Shown: positions 34,926-44,319, numbered from the stretch's first letter. The stretch is DNA of 64,000 nt from Philodulcilactobacillus myokonensis (GCF_027923585.1 NZ_BRPL01000004.1:170945-234944), one strand, 5' to 3'. A program made the numbers and translations. The notes: generated by a model not told the origin, from the letters alone.

Positions 34926-36071
34926 TTACCATGAAAATGGTGTATCCCAGTTAATTTGTCCATATCCAGAATGATCATAATGCCATTGATATTGATTATT
35001 ACCAGCATCTATTAATCCATTATCATCAATATGATAAGCATAATGAATTTTGAAATAATGTTTAGAGTTAGAATGACAATTTTGATTAGGATGACCATCA
35101 TGATCTTGATTAGGATTGGGATTAGAATTTGAGCTTGGTTTAGATAAAACGGTCCCATTCCCACCAAATGAAATCGTCGCATTTATTGACGTATTTGGTT
35201 CACCATGAATTCCATCACCATCGATTGAAACTTCATTATTATATGTACCGCCATTTGAATTACCATTTGCATTGGTTTGATAAGTCAAATTTACTCCGTC
35301 ATTAATTGGTTTTGAAAAATGGAATAATAAATGAGAGCCATTATTTGTAACAGAAACCGGTGTAGTTTGACCATTGGCAACAAAATGGTTATGCGCATCC
35401 CACTTTCCTAACTGTGCAGTAACACTATTGGACATATATGATTGGTTAGGACCAATCGTATCATTTAGAACGATGTGATTAAGATGCTGTAAGTTTGGGT
35501 TAAAGGCAACGTTCCAAGTGATTCGTTGATGCTGATTATCTGGCCACCAGCCAATTTTATTAATGAACCAATTCTTGCTAGTTTGGTTAATATATTTACC
35601 ATTAACATTTAAATTAATAGAACCGTGTCGATCAACTTGTCGATTTAACAATTGATTATTAAATTTAAGGATTCCATAATCAGAACCACGATTAATTGTG
35701 AAGCTACCAACAGTTTGATGCTGATTATTATAGACATCAAATTGATCACGACTTAAAGCTTGTACATTATTAGGCAATTTAAATAAGATTGTATCTCCTG
35801 ATTTAACGTCAGAAGCATCATTCAATTGCCAATTCCAGATTAAATGATAATTTTGATAGCGATCCAATTGTGATTGATTTGACACATCATTACCACTTGC
35901 GTCTTTAATTTCGTCACCAATCTTTACATTATGATTTAAATTCTGGGAAAATTCCGGTGTCTTCTGAACTGTTCCAGTATTACTTGCAATCACTTCCGCA
36001 TGATTAGATATTAAACCAAAGCTTGTTAAAACAATCAAGCAGCCTATTAATCTTAAAAATATTTTTTTCAT
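34926..36071 (-). CDS. Secreted surface protein with collagen-binding-like (Cna/adhesive) domains, no anchor
   Basis: After a signal peptide (residues 1-29) come two beta-rich domains like the adhesive modules of Gram-positive adhesins: KIGDEIKDASGNDVSNQ, SGDTILFKLPNNVQ, then WWPDNQHQRITWNVAFN and IVLNDTIGPNQSYM. A short Pro/Asn/Gly linker (NPNPNQDHDGHPNQN, with a single Cys) leads to a 50-residue aromatic tail ending NWDTPFSW. No LPXTG motif, membrane tail or basic end is present, so it is not sortase-anchored. The gene begins nine bases after a membrane glycosyltransferase gene. The tail may bind the polysaccharide that enzyme makes; this is inference. Confidence 0.7.
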   Translation of the reverse strand: MKKIFLRLIGCLIVLTSFGLISNHAEVIASNTGTVQKTPEFSQNLNHNVKIGDEIKDASGNDVSNQSQLDRYQNYHLIWNWQLNDASDVKSGDTILFKLPNNVQALSRDQFDVYNNQHQTVGSFTINRGSDYGILKFNNQLLNRQVDRHGSINLNVNGKYINQTSKNWFINKIGWWPDNQHQRITWNVAFNPNLQHLNHIVLNDTIGPNQSYMSNSVTAQLGKWDAHNHFVANGQTTPVSVTNNGSHLLFHFSKPINDGVNLTYQTNANGNSNGGTYNNEVSIDGDGIHGEPNTSINATISFGGNGTVLSKPSSNSNPNPNQDHDGHPNQNCHSNSKHYFKIHYAYHIDDNGLIDAGNNQYQWHYDHSGYGQINWDTPFSW

Positions 36072-36080
36072 TTCAATCCC

Positions 36081-37358
36081 TCACTTTGAATGATTTGTTT
36101 TATCCCATTTATTATTATTAGTGATGACATTTTTCAAACTGATAATCGGAATGAAACTTGTTACCAAGTTAACGGTGAAAAATGCAAAAGAGTAAATCAA
36201 CGATAAAACCATACTCAGATGGCGATTACGATCGTTATCATGAAAATAACGGTTGATCGACATATAGTAAGCATAGGAAATTAAGATATCCAAAAGTAAC
36301 CAGATTAAAATTAAAACTACAAAAGGCCAGCTAAGCATATGGTGAACAATTAATAATTTAATTTGAACCCCAAATGCTAATAAATTCGTTAAGTTAACTA
36401 AAATATAAATAAAGGGCACGTAAATATCGATGGTCAACAAAAATTTCTGAGTAGTTTTAACGTATTTACTAGCGTAGATCCGCCATAAATACTTATGACA
36501 TTGAAATCCACCGGTACACCAACGGATTCTCTGATGAACATACTGTTTTAATGTTTTAGTTGCAAGCTGTCTAACGCGTGCCTTCTCCGTAAAGAAGCAG
36601 TGATAGCCCTTAAGCAATCCCCGCATGGTAAATTCCATATCTTCTAGTAACGAATTACCCCATTTAACATCTTTGGCCATTTCAAGTGTGACAAACTGGC
36701 CGTTACCTGAAGCAATCCCATCCCCAAAATTATTCCTGGTGATTTGGGCCTTTCGGTTCAACCCACAAAATTCAAAATCTTGGGCAGCTTCAACCATGTT
36801 ATGAACATTAATCATTTTCACAGCAGATTGAACCATACTAACGTGATGATAATGAATATCATATAATTTTAAAATATGGTAAAAATCTTCAAACCGCATC
36901 CAACCATCCGAATCAATGATGCCAATAATGTTATGGCTAGCTAAATTACAATGGTGATCAATGTAATTTACCCCAGTATTCAAAACAGAACCCTTGCCCT
37001 GATGTTTACTTTGATTTGACGTCTGAATGACCATCGCATGGTGTTGCAAAGCAACATGTAAAGTGTGATCACTGGAACAATCATCAACGACTAAAAGATG
37101 GGGATGAATCTTGTTTATTGTTTTAAAATTATTTAGTTCTCGTTTTAATCTATCAATGGTCGCGCCAATCACTTGTTCCTCGTTCAAAGCTGGAATTAAA
37201 ATCCATAGATCATAATTGTTCTTAAAATCATTGTTAACCTTTAATGTTTTTGGATCAACACGAAATGGATTAGCCAAAAAGAATAGTGTTTCGATAATAT
37301 AAAAAATGTAGAAAAATGCTGAAACACACAACAGCACGTTAATGATAATGTTAATCAA
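36081..37358 (-). CDS. Membrane glycosyltransferase family 2 (processive synthase type)
   Basis: The 425-residue protein has one N-terminal helix, a cytosolic GT2 domain, and three to four C-terminal helices, as in hyaluronan, cellulose and poly-N-acetylglucosamine synthases. Motifs in order: LIPALNEEQVI, VVDDCSSDHTL, IIGIIDSDGW (DxD-type), LLEDMEFTMRG (catalytic ED) and HQRIRWCTGG (QxxRW-like; here HQRIRW). It would polymerise a sugar while passing it across the membrane. It heads a two-gene unit with a surface adhesin-like protein. Product sugar unknown. Confidence 0.85.
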   Translation of the reverse strand: MINIIINVLLCVSAFFYIFYIIETLFFLANPFRVDPKTLKVNNDFKNNYDLWILIPALNEEQVIGATIDRLKRELNNFKTINKIHPHLLVVDDCSSDHTLHVALQHHAMVIQTSNQSKHQGKGSVLNTGVNYIDHHCNLASHNIIGIIDSDGWMRFEDFYHILKLYDIHYHHVSMVQSAVKMINVHNMVEAAQDFEFCGLNRKAQITRNNFGDGIASGNGQFVTLEMAKDVKWGNSLLEDMEFTMRGLLKGYHCFFTEKARVRQLATKTLKQYVHQRIRWCTGGFQCHKYLWRIYASKYVKTTQKFLLTIDIYVPFIYILVNLTNLLAFGVQIKLLIVHHMLSWPFVVLILIWLLLDILISYAYYMSINRYFHDNDRNRHLSMVLSLIYSFAFFTVNLVTSFIPIISLKNVITNNNKWDKTNHSK

Positions 37359-37439
37359 AAATTACCTCCATTCCGGATGAATGGAGATAATTATATCATA
37401 TAAATATTAAATAAATGATGATATTTATTTTTAAATATC

Positions 37440-38369
37440 CTAAATAGTTTGCTGCAAAACACGCCCTAACGACCGAGTCCTTTTTTCTGACATACAACAA
37501 CATCCGCCAACATATTTCACACCGAGGCGTAACCACTGTTTAGCTAAATGATTAAAATCATGTTCACTAATGCCATCATCAGTCCACTTTTTAATCTTAG
37601 GATTATACGCTGCTCCTAAGTTTGGAAATACAATTAAATCTTTATGATTACTAACGTTAGTGGTTAAGTTCTTTAGCGCTGGTGTTACCAATTCAGGATC
37701 AACGCAATTAATGCCATAAGCAATGACATACGGTTTCTGTTCCAAGAAATTTTGGACTACCATAATTGGTGTTCCATCCGAAATATGATTAGCATCTAAT
37801 AGTGAACACGATACGATCACTGGAATATTAGCATTTGCTAGGTAATTAACAACTGCTTTGATTTCTTTAAATTTAGGCATGGTTTCCAACATTAAAACAT
37901 CAATTCCAGCATTAATTAAAACTTGAATTCTTTCCTTATGAAAATCAACATACTGTTTATCTGATAACTCGTAGTCACCAGTGTATTCAGCTCCATTCGC
38001 TAGATATGCTCCATAGGGTCCAATGCCCGCAGCCAACCATTTCGGCTGATTTGTCTGGGATTGCTTCCTTCCTTTTTTAGCAACCTCAACTGCTTTTTTA
38101 AGTAATTCAACTGCTTCTTGTTCTGAATAACCCGCTTTGATCAATCCTGGAATGCTAGCCTGGTAGGTATCAAGGGTCGTTAAATTAGAACCACTATCAA
38201 AATATGATTTATGAACATCAGTAATTAAATTACTATGTTTCTTTAACGCATCGGCCGTCCACAAACGACTGTCTAAATTCAATCCGCGTTCTTCCAATCC
38301 TAAGGACATTGAACTATCCAATAAAACGTGTTTCTGTTGTTTTACCCATTTTGTAAAATTACTCATCAA
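37440..38369 (-). CDS. mmuM: Homocysteine S-methyltransferase (copy 2)
   Basis: The 309-residue zinc enzyme transfers a methyl group from S-methylmethionine (or SAM) to homocysteine, giving methionine. Zinc Cys ligands are in YGINCVDPE and GGCCCMSEKR; the start HVLLDSSMSLGLEERG is typical. It is the third gene of the T-box unit (permease, mmuM copy 1, mmuM copy 2), 26 bases after copy 1. The copies are about 60 percent identical by eye, so the duplication is old. Confidence 0.93.
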   Translation of the reverse strand: MMSNFTKWVKQQKHVLLDSSMSLGLEERGLNLDSRLWTADALKKHSNLITDVHKSYFDSGSNLTTLDTYQASIPGLIKAGYSEQEAVELLKKAVEVAKKGRKQSQTNQPKWLAAGIGPYGAYLANGAEYTGDYELSDKQYVDFHKERIQVLINAGIDVLMLETMPKFKEIKAVVNYLANANIPVIVSCSLLDANHISDGTPIMVVQNFLEQKPYVIAYGINCVDPELVTPALKNLTTNVSNHKDLIVFPNLGAAYNPKIKKWTDDGISEHDFNHLAKQWLRLGVKYVGGCCCMSEKRTRSLGRVLQQTI

Positions 38370-38395
38370 AATTCATCCCTTCCACAAATAAGATT

Positions 38396-39334
38396 TTAAT
38401 TATCAATTTCAACTAAAAGTCGGTGTAAAGATTGGGTCCGTTGTGTCGTCATACAACAGCAACCGCCAATGTATTTAGCACCTAATTGGATCCACTGTTT
38501 AGCTAATCGATTAAAATCATGTTCACTAATTCCCTTACTGGTCCATTTTTTAATTGTCGGATTATACTTAGCACCCAAATTGGGAAAGACCATTAAATCT
38601 TTATGATTATTAAGATGGGCACTAACCGTTTTGATGACGGGAGTTACTAATTCCGGTTTCACACAATTAACGCCATAGGCAATTACACATGGTTGTTGTT
38701 CTAAGAAATCTTGGACGACGGTAATGGGTGTCCCATCAGCAATGTGTTCGCCATCCTGAAGTATACATGTTACTGTAACTGGAACATGGTAGTGATTTAA
38801 GTATTTCACAACCGTTTGAATTTCTTTGAAATTAGGCATTGTTTTGACCATCACAACGTCGACACCAGCATTAATTAGTGTATCAATTCGATCACGATGA
38901 AAATCGAGGTATTGTTTAGAAGTTAAATCATAATCACCAGTGTATTCAGCACCATTTGCCAAGTAAGCACCATAGGAGCCAATTGCGGCAGCTAACCATT
39001 TTCTTTGGGGAGCCTGTGAAGTTTTTCGTCCTTCTTTCCCAGCTTTAACGGATCTTTCCAGTAAATTAACGGCTTGTTCCTTAGAGCATCCAGCATCCAA
39101 TAAACCTGGAACACTTGCCTGATAGGTATCTAAACTAGATAAGTTTGAACCACTATCAAAATATTTTCGATGCACATTTTCAACTAAATCAATATTTTTT
39201 CCTAAAGCAGCTGCCGTCCATAAACAGTTATTTAAATCGAAACCTTGCTGTCCTAATCCTAGACCCATTGAACTATCCAATAGGATATGTTTTTGTTGTT
39301 TTGCCCACTTTGTAAAATCACTCATCAATATCAC
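38396..39334 (-). CDS. mmuM: Homocysteine S-methyltransferase (copy 1)
   Basis: This 312-residue paralogue of the next gene has the same zinc ligands (YGVNCVKPE, GGCCCMTTQR). One difference lies in the substrate region, where copy 2 reads LMLETMPKFKEI and this copy reads VMVKTMPNFKEI, with Lys in place of the Glu that many relatives keep; activity or substrate may differ. Its start overlaps the permease stop by four bases, so import and use of the methyl donor are coupled. Confidence 0.9.
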   Translation of the reverse strand: MILMSDFTKWAKQQKHILLDSSMGLGLGQQGFDLNNCLWTAAALGKNIDLVENVHRKYFDSGSNLSSLDTYQASVPGLLDAGCSKEQAVNLLERSVKAGKEGRKTSQAPQRKWLAAAIGSYGAYLANGAEYTGDYDLTSKQYLDFHRDRIDTLINAGVDVVMVKTMPNFKEIQTVVKYLNHYHVPVTVTCILQDGEHIADGTPITVVQDFLEQQPCVIAYGVNCVKPELVTPVIKTVSAHLNNHKDLMVFPNLGAKYNPTIKKWTSKGISEHDFNRLAKQWIQLGAKYIGGCCCMTTQRTQSLHRLLVEIDN

Positions 39335-40695
39335 TCTTTCTTCTTATAAACAATTTGATAATAACCATAACAGATAATTGAAAATGGAATCCCAATTATA
39401 ATTGCAATTCGTTGGTTCGGATCAAATGCAATCCCAACTAATGAAATCGTACAAATAATAATTACTAACCATGGTAAAACGGGATATAGCGGTGTTTTAT
39501 ATTTTAATTCATCAAGATGATGCCCCATTTTCAAGAAATGTTTTCTAAAATTCAATTCTGACCAGCCAATTGCTAGCCATACGACAACGACAGCGAAAGC
39601 CGATAAAGCTGTTAAACCAAGATAAACGGTATTCGGAGCATAGATGCTTGATAGCAGCGATAACAAGCCACCTAAAATCGTTAAAGTCAGTCCATAAATC
39701 GGAATTCCATGTTTGGTAAGTTTAGCCAGCCGTTTAGGTAACGTCTTCTGATCAGCCAATGACCATAACATTCTGGAAGCCGCATAGACACCAGAATTAG
39801 CACCGGAAAAAATAGTGACAAATAAGATGATATTCATAATATCGGCAGCGTGTGGAATGTTAATTTTTTCTAAAATCGTAACAAACGGGCTTTGAGCTAA
39901 AGAAGATGAACTTTGTGGAAGAATGGCGCCTAAAGCGATAATTGTTCCAATGAATAAAACAATTAGAATGATAAGTGTTTCCTTAATCGCATGGGGAACA
40001 CTTTTTTCTGGATTCTTACTTTCGCCAGCGGCAACGGCAATCATTTCGGTTCCTGAAAAAGCAAAGTTAGCTGACAGAATAATGGAAAGGACTGGCATAA
40101 TTCCATTCGGTAGAATTCCATTTGCTCCTAACTGTGCAAAGTATGGTTTAAATTTAATGTTATGAAACGGAATGATTTTAAAAATAATTAAAGCTCCAAT
40201 TATCATAAAAATGGCTAGGGCTAGAACTTTAATCATTGATAACCAAAATTCACTGCCGGAAAACAAATCCATATTAATAACGTTCAACAGTAAAATTACC
40301 ACTGCAAAAATTAAACTTAACACCCAGATTGGAACGTTTGGCAGATACTGTTTCACAATTGTCGCGAGCGCAATAAATTCTGAGCCTAATGCAATCGTCC
40401 AAGTCAACCAATACATCCAAGCAACAACGAAACCAACGCCGGGACTAATGTATTTACTAGCATACGTATGAAAGGCACCGGTCCCTGGTTCATGGACCGA
40501 TAATTCGCCTAAACACGCCATGACCATACAGACCAAGATTGATCCAATTGTATATGCAATAATGGTGCCAATCGGGCCGGCCGTCTGAATAGAATAACCA
40601 GTGCTCATGAAAATACCAGTTCCAATTACACCACCTAATGACATTGTAATTAAATTTTTACTTTTTAATTCTTTTGAAAAATGTTGCTTTGCCAA
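39331..40695 (-). CDS. mmuP: Amino acid permease, probable S-methylmethionine permease
   Basis: The 454-residue protein has twelve helices and the amino acid transporter signature (SLGGVIGTGIFMSTGYSIQTAGPIG near residue 15-40; EMIAVAAGESKNPEKSVP). It belongs to the AAT branch that includes MmuP, YifK and LysP. The TTG start follows AAGGAG. Position ahead of two mmuM genes and behind a methionine-type T-box supports S-methylmethionine or methionine uptake. Confidence 0.88.
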   Translation of the reverse strand: MAKQHFSKELKSKNLITMSLGGVIGTGIFMSTGYSIQTAGPIGTIIAYTIGSILVCMVMACLGELSVHEPGTGAFHTYASKYISPGVGFVVAWMYWLTWTIALGSEFIALATIVKQYLPNVPIWVLSLIFAVVILLLNVINMDLFSGSEFWLSMIKVLALAIFMIIGALIIFKIIPFHNIKFKPYFAQLGANGILPNGIMPVLSIILSANFAFSGTEMIAVAAGESKNPEKSVPHAIKETLIILIVLFIGTIIALGAILPQSSSSLAQSPFVTILEKINIPHAADIMNIILFVTIFSGANSGVYAASRMLWSLADQKTLPKRLAKLTKHGIPIYGLTLTILGGLLSLLSSIYAPNTVYLGLTALSAFAVVVVWLAIGWSELNFRKHFLKMGHHLDELKYKTPLYPVLPWLVIIICTISLVGIAFDPNQRIAIIIGIPFSIICYGYYQIVYKKKE

Positions 40696-40723
40696 ATTAA
40701 ATTCACTCCTTAATTAGAAAAAT

Positions 40724-40970
40724 AAAAAAGCATCCACCCTTATAAAAAGGGCGAATGCTTCGCTGTGCCACCTTAATTTTGTAGATTATTATTAAATAAT
40801 CTACCTTTCAGAAACCATGAATCGATTTCTTCGCACGTTATCGGGTGTTACCGTCATAAGCTCTTAACTTACGAAAGCTCAGAGACCATTTTCACTAATT
40901 TTAAATTATCCATTTACACCGACCATGAACTCGCTTTAAATTTTAAAATTAATTACTTTTTCTCATCAAA
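40724..40970 (-). promoter_or_regulatory. T-box riboswitch, probable methionine specifier
   Basis: The minus-strand leader contains the 5' GATGAGAAAAAGTA element (about 40968), a stem I base AAAGC/GCTTT, a specifier candidate ATG (40889-40887, followed by G), the T-box TTAAGGTGGCACAGCG (40776-40761), and a terminator stem AAGCATTCGCCCTT/AAGGGTGGATGCTT with T6. Uncharged tRNA-Met should permit read-through into mmuP-mmuM-mmuM. Confidence 0.85.
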
Positions 40971-41062
40971 ACTTTATTTTTTAATTAATTGTTAATTATA
41001 ATAACACAATTCTTTTCATCAAGAAAGTTTTAATTTTAATCGTTTAATATTCAAAGATAGAT

Positions 41063-41090
41063 TTGACATATATAGAATTTTAGATATAAT
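41063..41090 (+). promoter_or_regulatory. Consensus promoter of the 39-codon membrane peptide
   Basis: TTGACA (41063-41068) and TATAAT (41085-41090), both perfect, are 16 bases apart, 48 bases before the small ATG. Confidence 0.85.
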
Positions 41091-41137
41091 TAAAATAACG
41101 AATTGATTATAAAACAATTAGATTGGAGTTAAGAATA

Positions 41138-41257
41138 ATGAGTGCAATGCCTATTATAATTAAGAACTTAATTTTACCGTTATTAATTTCAATTGTGATT
41201 TTATTTTTATTAATTTATCATAATTCGGATGATAGGGATTTTAAGCATTGCATTTAA
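41138..41257 (+). CDS. 39-residue single-helix membrane peptide (type I toxin-like)
   Basis: ATG follows GGAG with 9-base spacing. The peptide has a short start (MSAMPIIIKN), one strongly hydrophobic helix (LILPLLISIVILFLLIY, residues 11-27) and a charged tail (HNSDDRDFKHC). It has a perfect promoter, a stem (GGATGATAG/CTATCATCC, 41227-41235 with 41264-41272) that covers the end of the frame, and its own terminator, giving a structured RNA of about 260 bases. This matches the look of Fst/TxpA-type toxin mRNAs, but no antisense RNA is proven. It could also be a small transporter-associated peptide. Confidence 0.55.
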   Translation: MSAMPIIIKNLILPLLISIVILFLLIYHNSDDRDFKHCI

Positions 41258-41315
41258 TTCCAACTATCATCCATGCAGAACAACAAAACTGTGTGGATCA
41301 ACTTTTCTAGAAAAC

Positions 41316-41358
41316 GAGCCTCGCAGTTATTGATTTAGCTGTGAGGTTTATTTTTTTA
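41316..41358 (+). terminator. Terminator after the 39-codon gene
   Basis: CCTCGCAG pairs with CTGTGAGG (one G-U), followed by TTTATTTTTTT. Confidence 0.82.
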
Positions 41359-41392
41359 TAATCAAAATATTAAATTAAGGAGTGATATGATA

Positions 41393-42736
41393 ATGGAAGA
41401 TAAGAACAAAGAAATGTTAAAAAATGAAGGCGATCATTTTTCAAAAGCATCTCGAATTAAGTACTTTGACATTGTCATCAAGGAAGGGCACGGTGCAATC
41501 CTAACAGATGAAGATAATCACCAATACATTGATCTACTATCAAGTGCTTCCTCAACTAACACGGGTCATGCTCATCCCCACGTTGTCAAAGCAATTCAAG
41601 ATCAGGCTACCAAACTAATTCAGTACACGCCAGCCTATTTTGCCACCGAACCGGAAGCAAAATTAGCACCCCGTTTAGCTAAGTTAGCGCCAATGGAAGG
41701 ACCCGTTGAAGTTGCCTGGGGTAATTCCGGATCAGATGCTAACGATGCCATCATTAAATTCGCAAGGGCATATACTGGCAGACAATACATAGTTAGTTTT
41801 ACAGGTGCTTATCATGGCTCAACTTACGGTTCAATTAGCGTTTCTGGTGTTAGTTTAAATATGACCAGAAAAATTGGCCCACTATTACCTGGCGTTGTGA
41901 AAGTTCCATACCCAAGTTCTTGGTATCGTCATAAGGGTGAGAGCGAAGATGAATTTTCGGACCGAATGTTTGAAGCCTTTAAATTACCATTTGAAACATA
42001 CTTACCGGCAGATGAAACGGCATTGATCATGGTGGAACCCATCCAAGGCGATGGTGGTTTTTGTAAAGCACCCGAAAGATACTTGAACCATGTTTATAAA
42101 TTTGCAAAAGATCACGGCATTTTATTTGCCGTTGATGAAATTAATCAAGGAATGGGAAGAACCGGTAAGATGTGGTCAATTCAACGTTTCCCAAAGATTC
42201 AACCCGACTTAGTTGCGGTCGGTAAATCAGTCGCCTCCGGATTACCATTAAGCGTCGTTTTAGGCCGCAAGAAAATCATGGAATCGTTAAACGCCCCTGG
42301 TAATGTCTATACCACCGCTGGGAATCCAGTTACGACCGCTGCTGCCAACGCTACTTTAGATGTGATTGAAAATGAACACTTAGTTGAAAGAAGCAAGCGT
42401 TTAGGCAAAGTTGCCGAGAATAAGTTTAAACAGTTTGAACAAAAATTCGACTTTATCGGTGACGTTCGATTATATGGATTAAACGGTGGAATTGATATTG
42501 TTGATCCCAAAACTGGAAAGCCTGACAGTAAAAATGCAACCAGATTAATTTACCGCATCTTCCAGCTTGGTGCTTTAATGATTACCGTCCGTGGTAATAT
42601 TTTAAGATTCCAACCACCACTGGTCATTAAAGAAGAAGAGTTAGATCAAGCATTCAATATCATTGAACAAGCCATGCAAGAATTAAAGGATGGTAAAATA
42701 AAGAGCCCGGCTAATTTAGATCAGATTGGCTGGTAA
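41393..42736 (+). CDS. Class III PLP enzyme, isoleucine 2-epimerase-like
   Basis: The 447-residue protein belongs to the class III aminotransferase fold. Blocks such as GNSGSDANDAIIKFARAYTG, then VEPIQGDGG and AVDEINQGMGRTGKMW, plus the PLP Lys in VAVGKSVASGLPLS, closely recall the Lactobacillus buchneri isoleucine 2-epimerase, which makes D-allo-isoleucine and related D-amino acids. GABA aminotransferase is the main alternative. ATG 41393 is 10 bases behind AAGGAG; an ATG at 41387 is too close. An amino acid permease follows by 21 bases, so uptake and epimerisation are linked. Confidence 0.8.
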   Translation: MEDKNKEMLKNEGDHFSKASRIKYFDIVIKEGHGAILTDEDNHQYIDLLSSASSTNTGHAHPHVVKAIQDQATKLIQYTPAYFATEPEAKLAPRLAKLAPMEGPVEVAWGNSGSDANDAIIKFARAYTGRQYIVSFTGAYHGSTYGSISVSGVSLNMTRKIGPLLPGVVKVPYPSSWYRHKGESEDEFSDRMFEAFKLPFETYLPADETALIMVEPIQGDGGFCKAPERYLNHVYKFAKDHGILFAVDEINQGMGRTGKMWSIQRFPKIQPDLVAVGKSVASGLPLSVVLGRKKIMESLNAPGNVYTTAGNPVTTAAANATLDVIENEHLVERSKRLGKVAENKFKQFEQKFDFIGDVRLYGLNGGIDIVDPKTGKPDSKNATRLIYRIFQLGALMITVRGNILRFQPPLVIKEEELDQAFNIIEQAMQELKDGKIKSPANLDQIGW

Positions 42737-42757
42737 TTAATTAAAGGAGAATGGTTT

Positions 42758-44221
42758 ATGAAAAATATTTTTGACAAAATGAATACAAAGGTGGATTATC
42801 ATTTCTACCAAAAGAAGGATAAAAATTTGCAACGAACGATGGGCGTCAAAGATTTCTTAGCACTTGGGCTTGGAACCATCTTATCAACTGCTATTTTTAC
42901 ACTTCCAGGAATTGTTGCAGCTGAATATACCGGCCCATCAGTTGTCATTTCATTTATTTTAGCTGCCGTGGTTGCCGGTCTAGTAGCCATGAACTATGCT
43001 GAGATGGCCTCTGCATTGCCATTTGCTGGTTCAGCTTATTCATGGATCAGCGTTGTGTTTGGTAAATTCTGGGGCTGGATTGTCGGTTGGGCCCTGATTG
43101 CTGAATACGTGATTGCAGTTGCTTTCGTTGCTTCTGGTCTATCTTCTAATTTAAGAGGACTCGTTTCACCAATTGGGTTAGTCCTGCCAAATTCACTTTC
43201 TAATCCACTAGGAACGAATGGTGGCATTGTCGACATTGTCGCTGTTGCTGCAGTTGCCATCGTTGCTTTCGTTCTATTCAGGGGTGATAAAAGTACTTCT
43301 AAAATCACTGATACCCTCGTTATTTTGAAATTACTCGCAATCATCACCTTCGTTGTCGTTGGTGCAACCGCAATTAAAACTTCCAATTATTTCCCGTTTA
43401 TCCCTAAATCACATCCAAATGCTAATGGAACCACTTTTGGTGGTTGGGGCGGTATTTATGCTGGAATGTCAACTATTTTCCTAGCATACATTGGATTTGA
43501 TTCAATTGCATCTAATTCTGCTGAAGCTAAAAATCCACAAAAGACGATGCCACGTGGAATTATCGGTTCATTAGTAATTGGAACCCTATTCTACATTGCT
43601 GTTTCACTAGTTCTAGTTGGGATGTTCAAATACAGCGTTTACGCTAACAATTCGGAACCAGTCGGCTGGGCTCTACGTGAAATTGGTCATACCGTTACCG
43701 CGACCGTTGTTCAAGCTGTCGCTATTTTAGGGATGTTCACTGCTTTAATTGCCATGATGATGGCTGGATCACGTTTAATTTACTCATTTGGACGTGATGG
43801 GATGCTACCTAAAAAAGTCGGAAATTTGAATACACGTCACCTTCCAAGCATTGCTATCTGGGTTATCACAATTGTCGGCATTGTACTAGGTGCCGTCTTC
43901 CCATTCACATTCTTAGCTGAATTGATTTCAGCTGGAACTTTGATTGCATTCATGTTCGTTTCACTTGGTCTTTACCCACTTAGAAAACGTGAAGGTAAGA
44001 CCCTTCCAGAAGCTTCATTCAAAGCACCATTCTACCCTGTTTTTCCATTCCTAGGTTTTCTAGGTGCATTAGGAATCTTCTGTGGATTGGATATTGAAGC
44101 AAAGACATACTCAATCGTTTGGTTCGTAATTGGTGTCATCATTTACTTTGCATATAGTGTTAGACATTCAGTTCAAGATGACGCTGTTAAAACTAATTCA
44201 TCTAGCAATACTGAAAAATAA
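42758..44221 (+). CDS. APC-family amino acid permease (YfnA/CAT type)
   Basis: The 487-residue protein has twelve or more helices and the cationic-amino-acid-transporter-like start (KDFLALGLGTILSTAIFTLPGIVAAEYTGP) and the FDSIASNSAEAKNPQKTMP block. It is the second gene after the epimerase-like enzyme, preceded by AAAGGAG. Likely substrates are branched-chain or other neutral amino acids if it serves that enzyme; this is inference from position. Confidence 0.88.
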   Translation: MKNIFDKMNTKVDYHFYQKKDKNLQRTMGVKDFLALGLGTILSTAIFTLPGIVAAEYTGPSVVISFILAAVVAGLVAMNYAEMASALPFAGSAYSWISVVFGKFWGWIVGWALIAEYVIAVAFVASGLSSNLRGLVSPIGLVLPNSLSNPLGTNGGIVDIVAVAAVAIVAFVLFRGDKSTSKITDTLVILKLLAIITFVVVGATAIKTSNYFPFIPKSHPNANGTTFGGWGGIYAGMSTIFLAYIGFDSIASNSAEAKNPQKTMPRGIIGSLVIGTLFYIAVSLVLVGMFKYSVYANNSEPVGWALREIGHTVTATVVQAVAILGMFTALIAMMMAGSRLIYSFGRDGMLPKKVGNLNTRHLPSIAIWVITIVGIVLGAVFPFTFLAELISAGTLIAFMFVSLGLYPLRKREGKTLPEASFKAPFYPVFPFLGFLGALGIFCGLDIEAKTYSIVWFVIGVIIYFAYSVRHSVQDDAVKTNSSSNTEK

Positions 44222-44246
44222 TCAATCTAAAATCCATTTAAAATTA

Positions 44247-44280
44247 AAATGCTTTGCAAATTTTGCAAAGCATTTTTTGT
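44247..44280 (+). terminator. Terminator after the epimerase-permease operon
   Basis: A perfect 14-bp stem (AAATGCTTTGCAAA with TTTGCAAAGCATTT) followed by T. Confidence 0.92.
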
Positions 44281-44319
44281 TTGATCAATATCGAATTAAT
44301 TGAATCGTATAATTAATTT

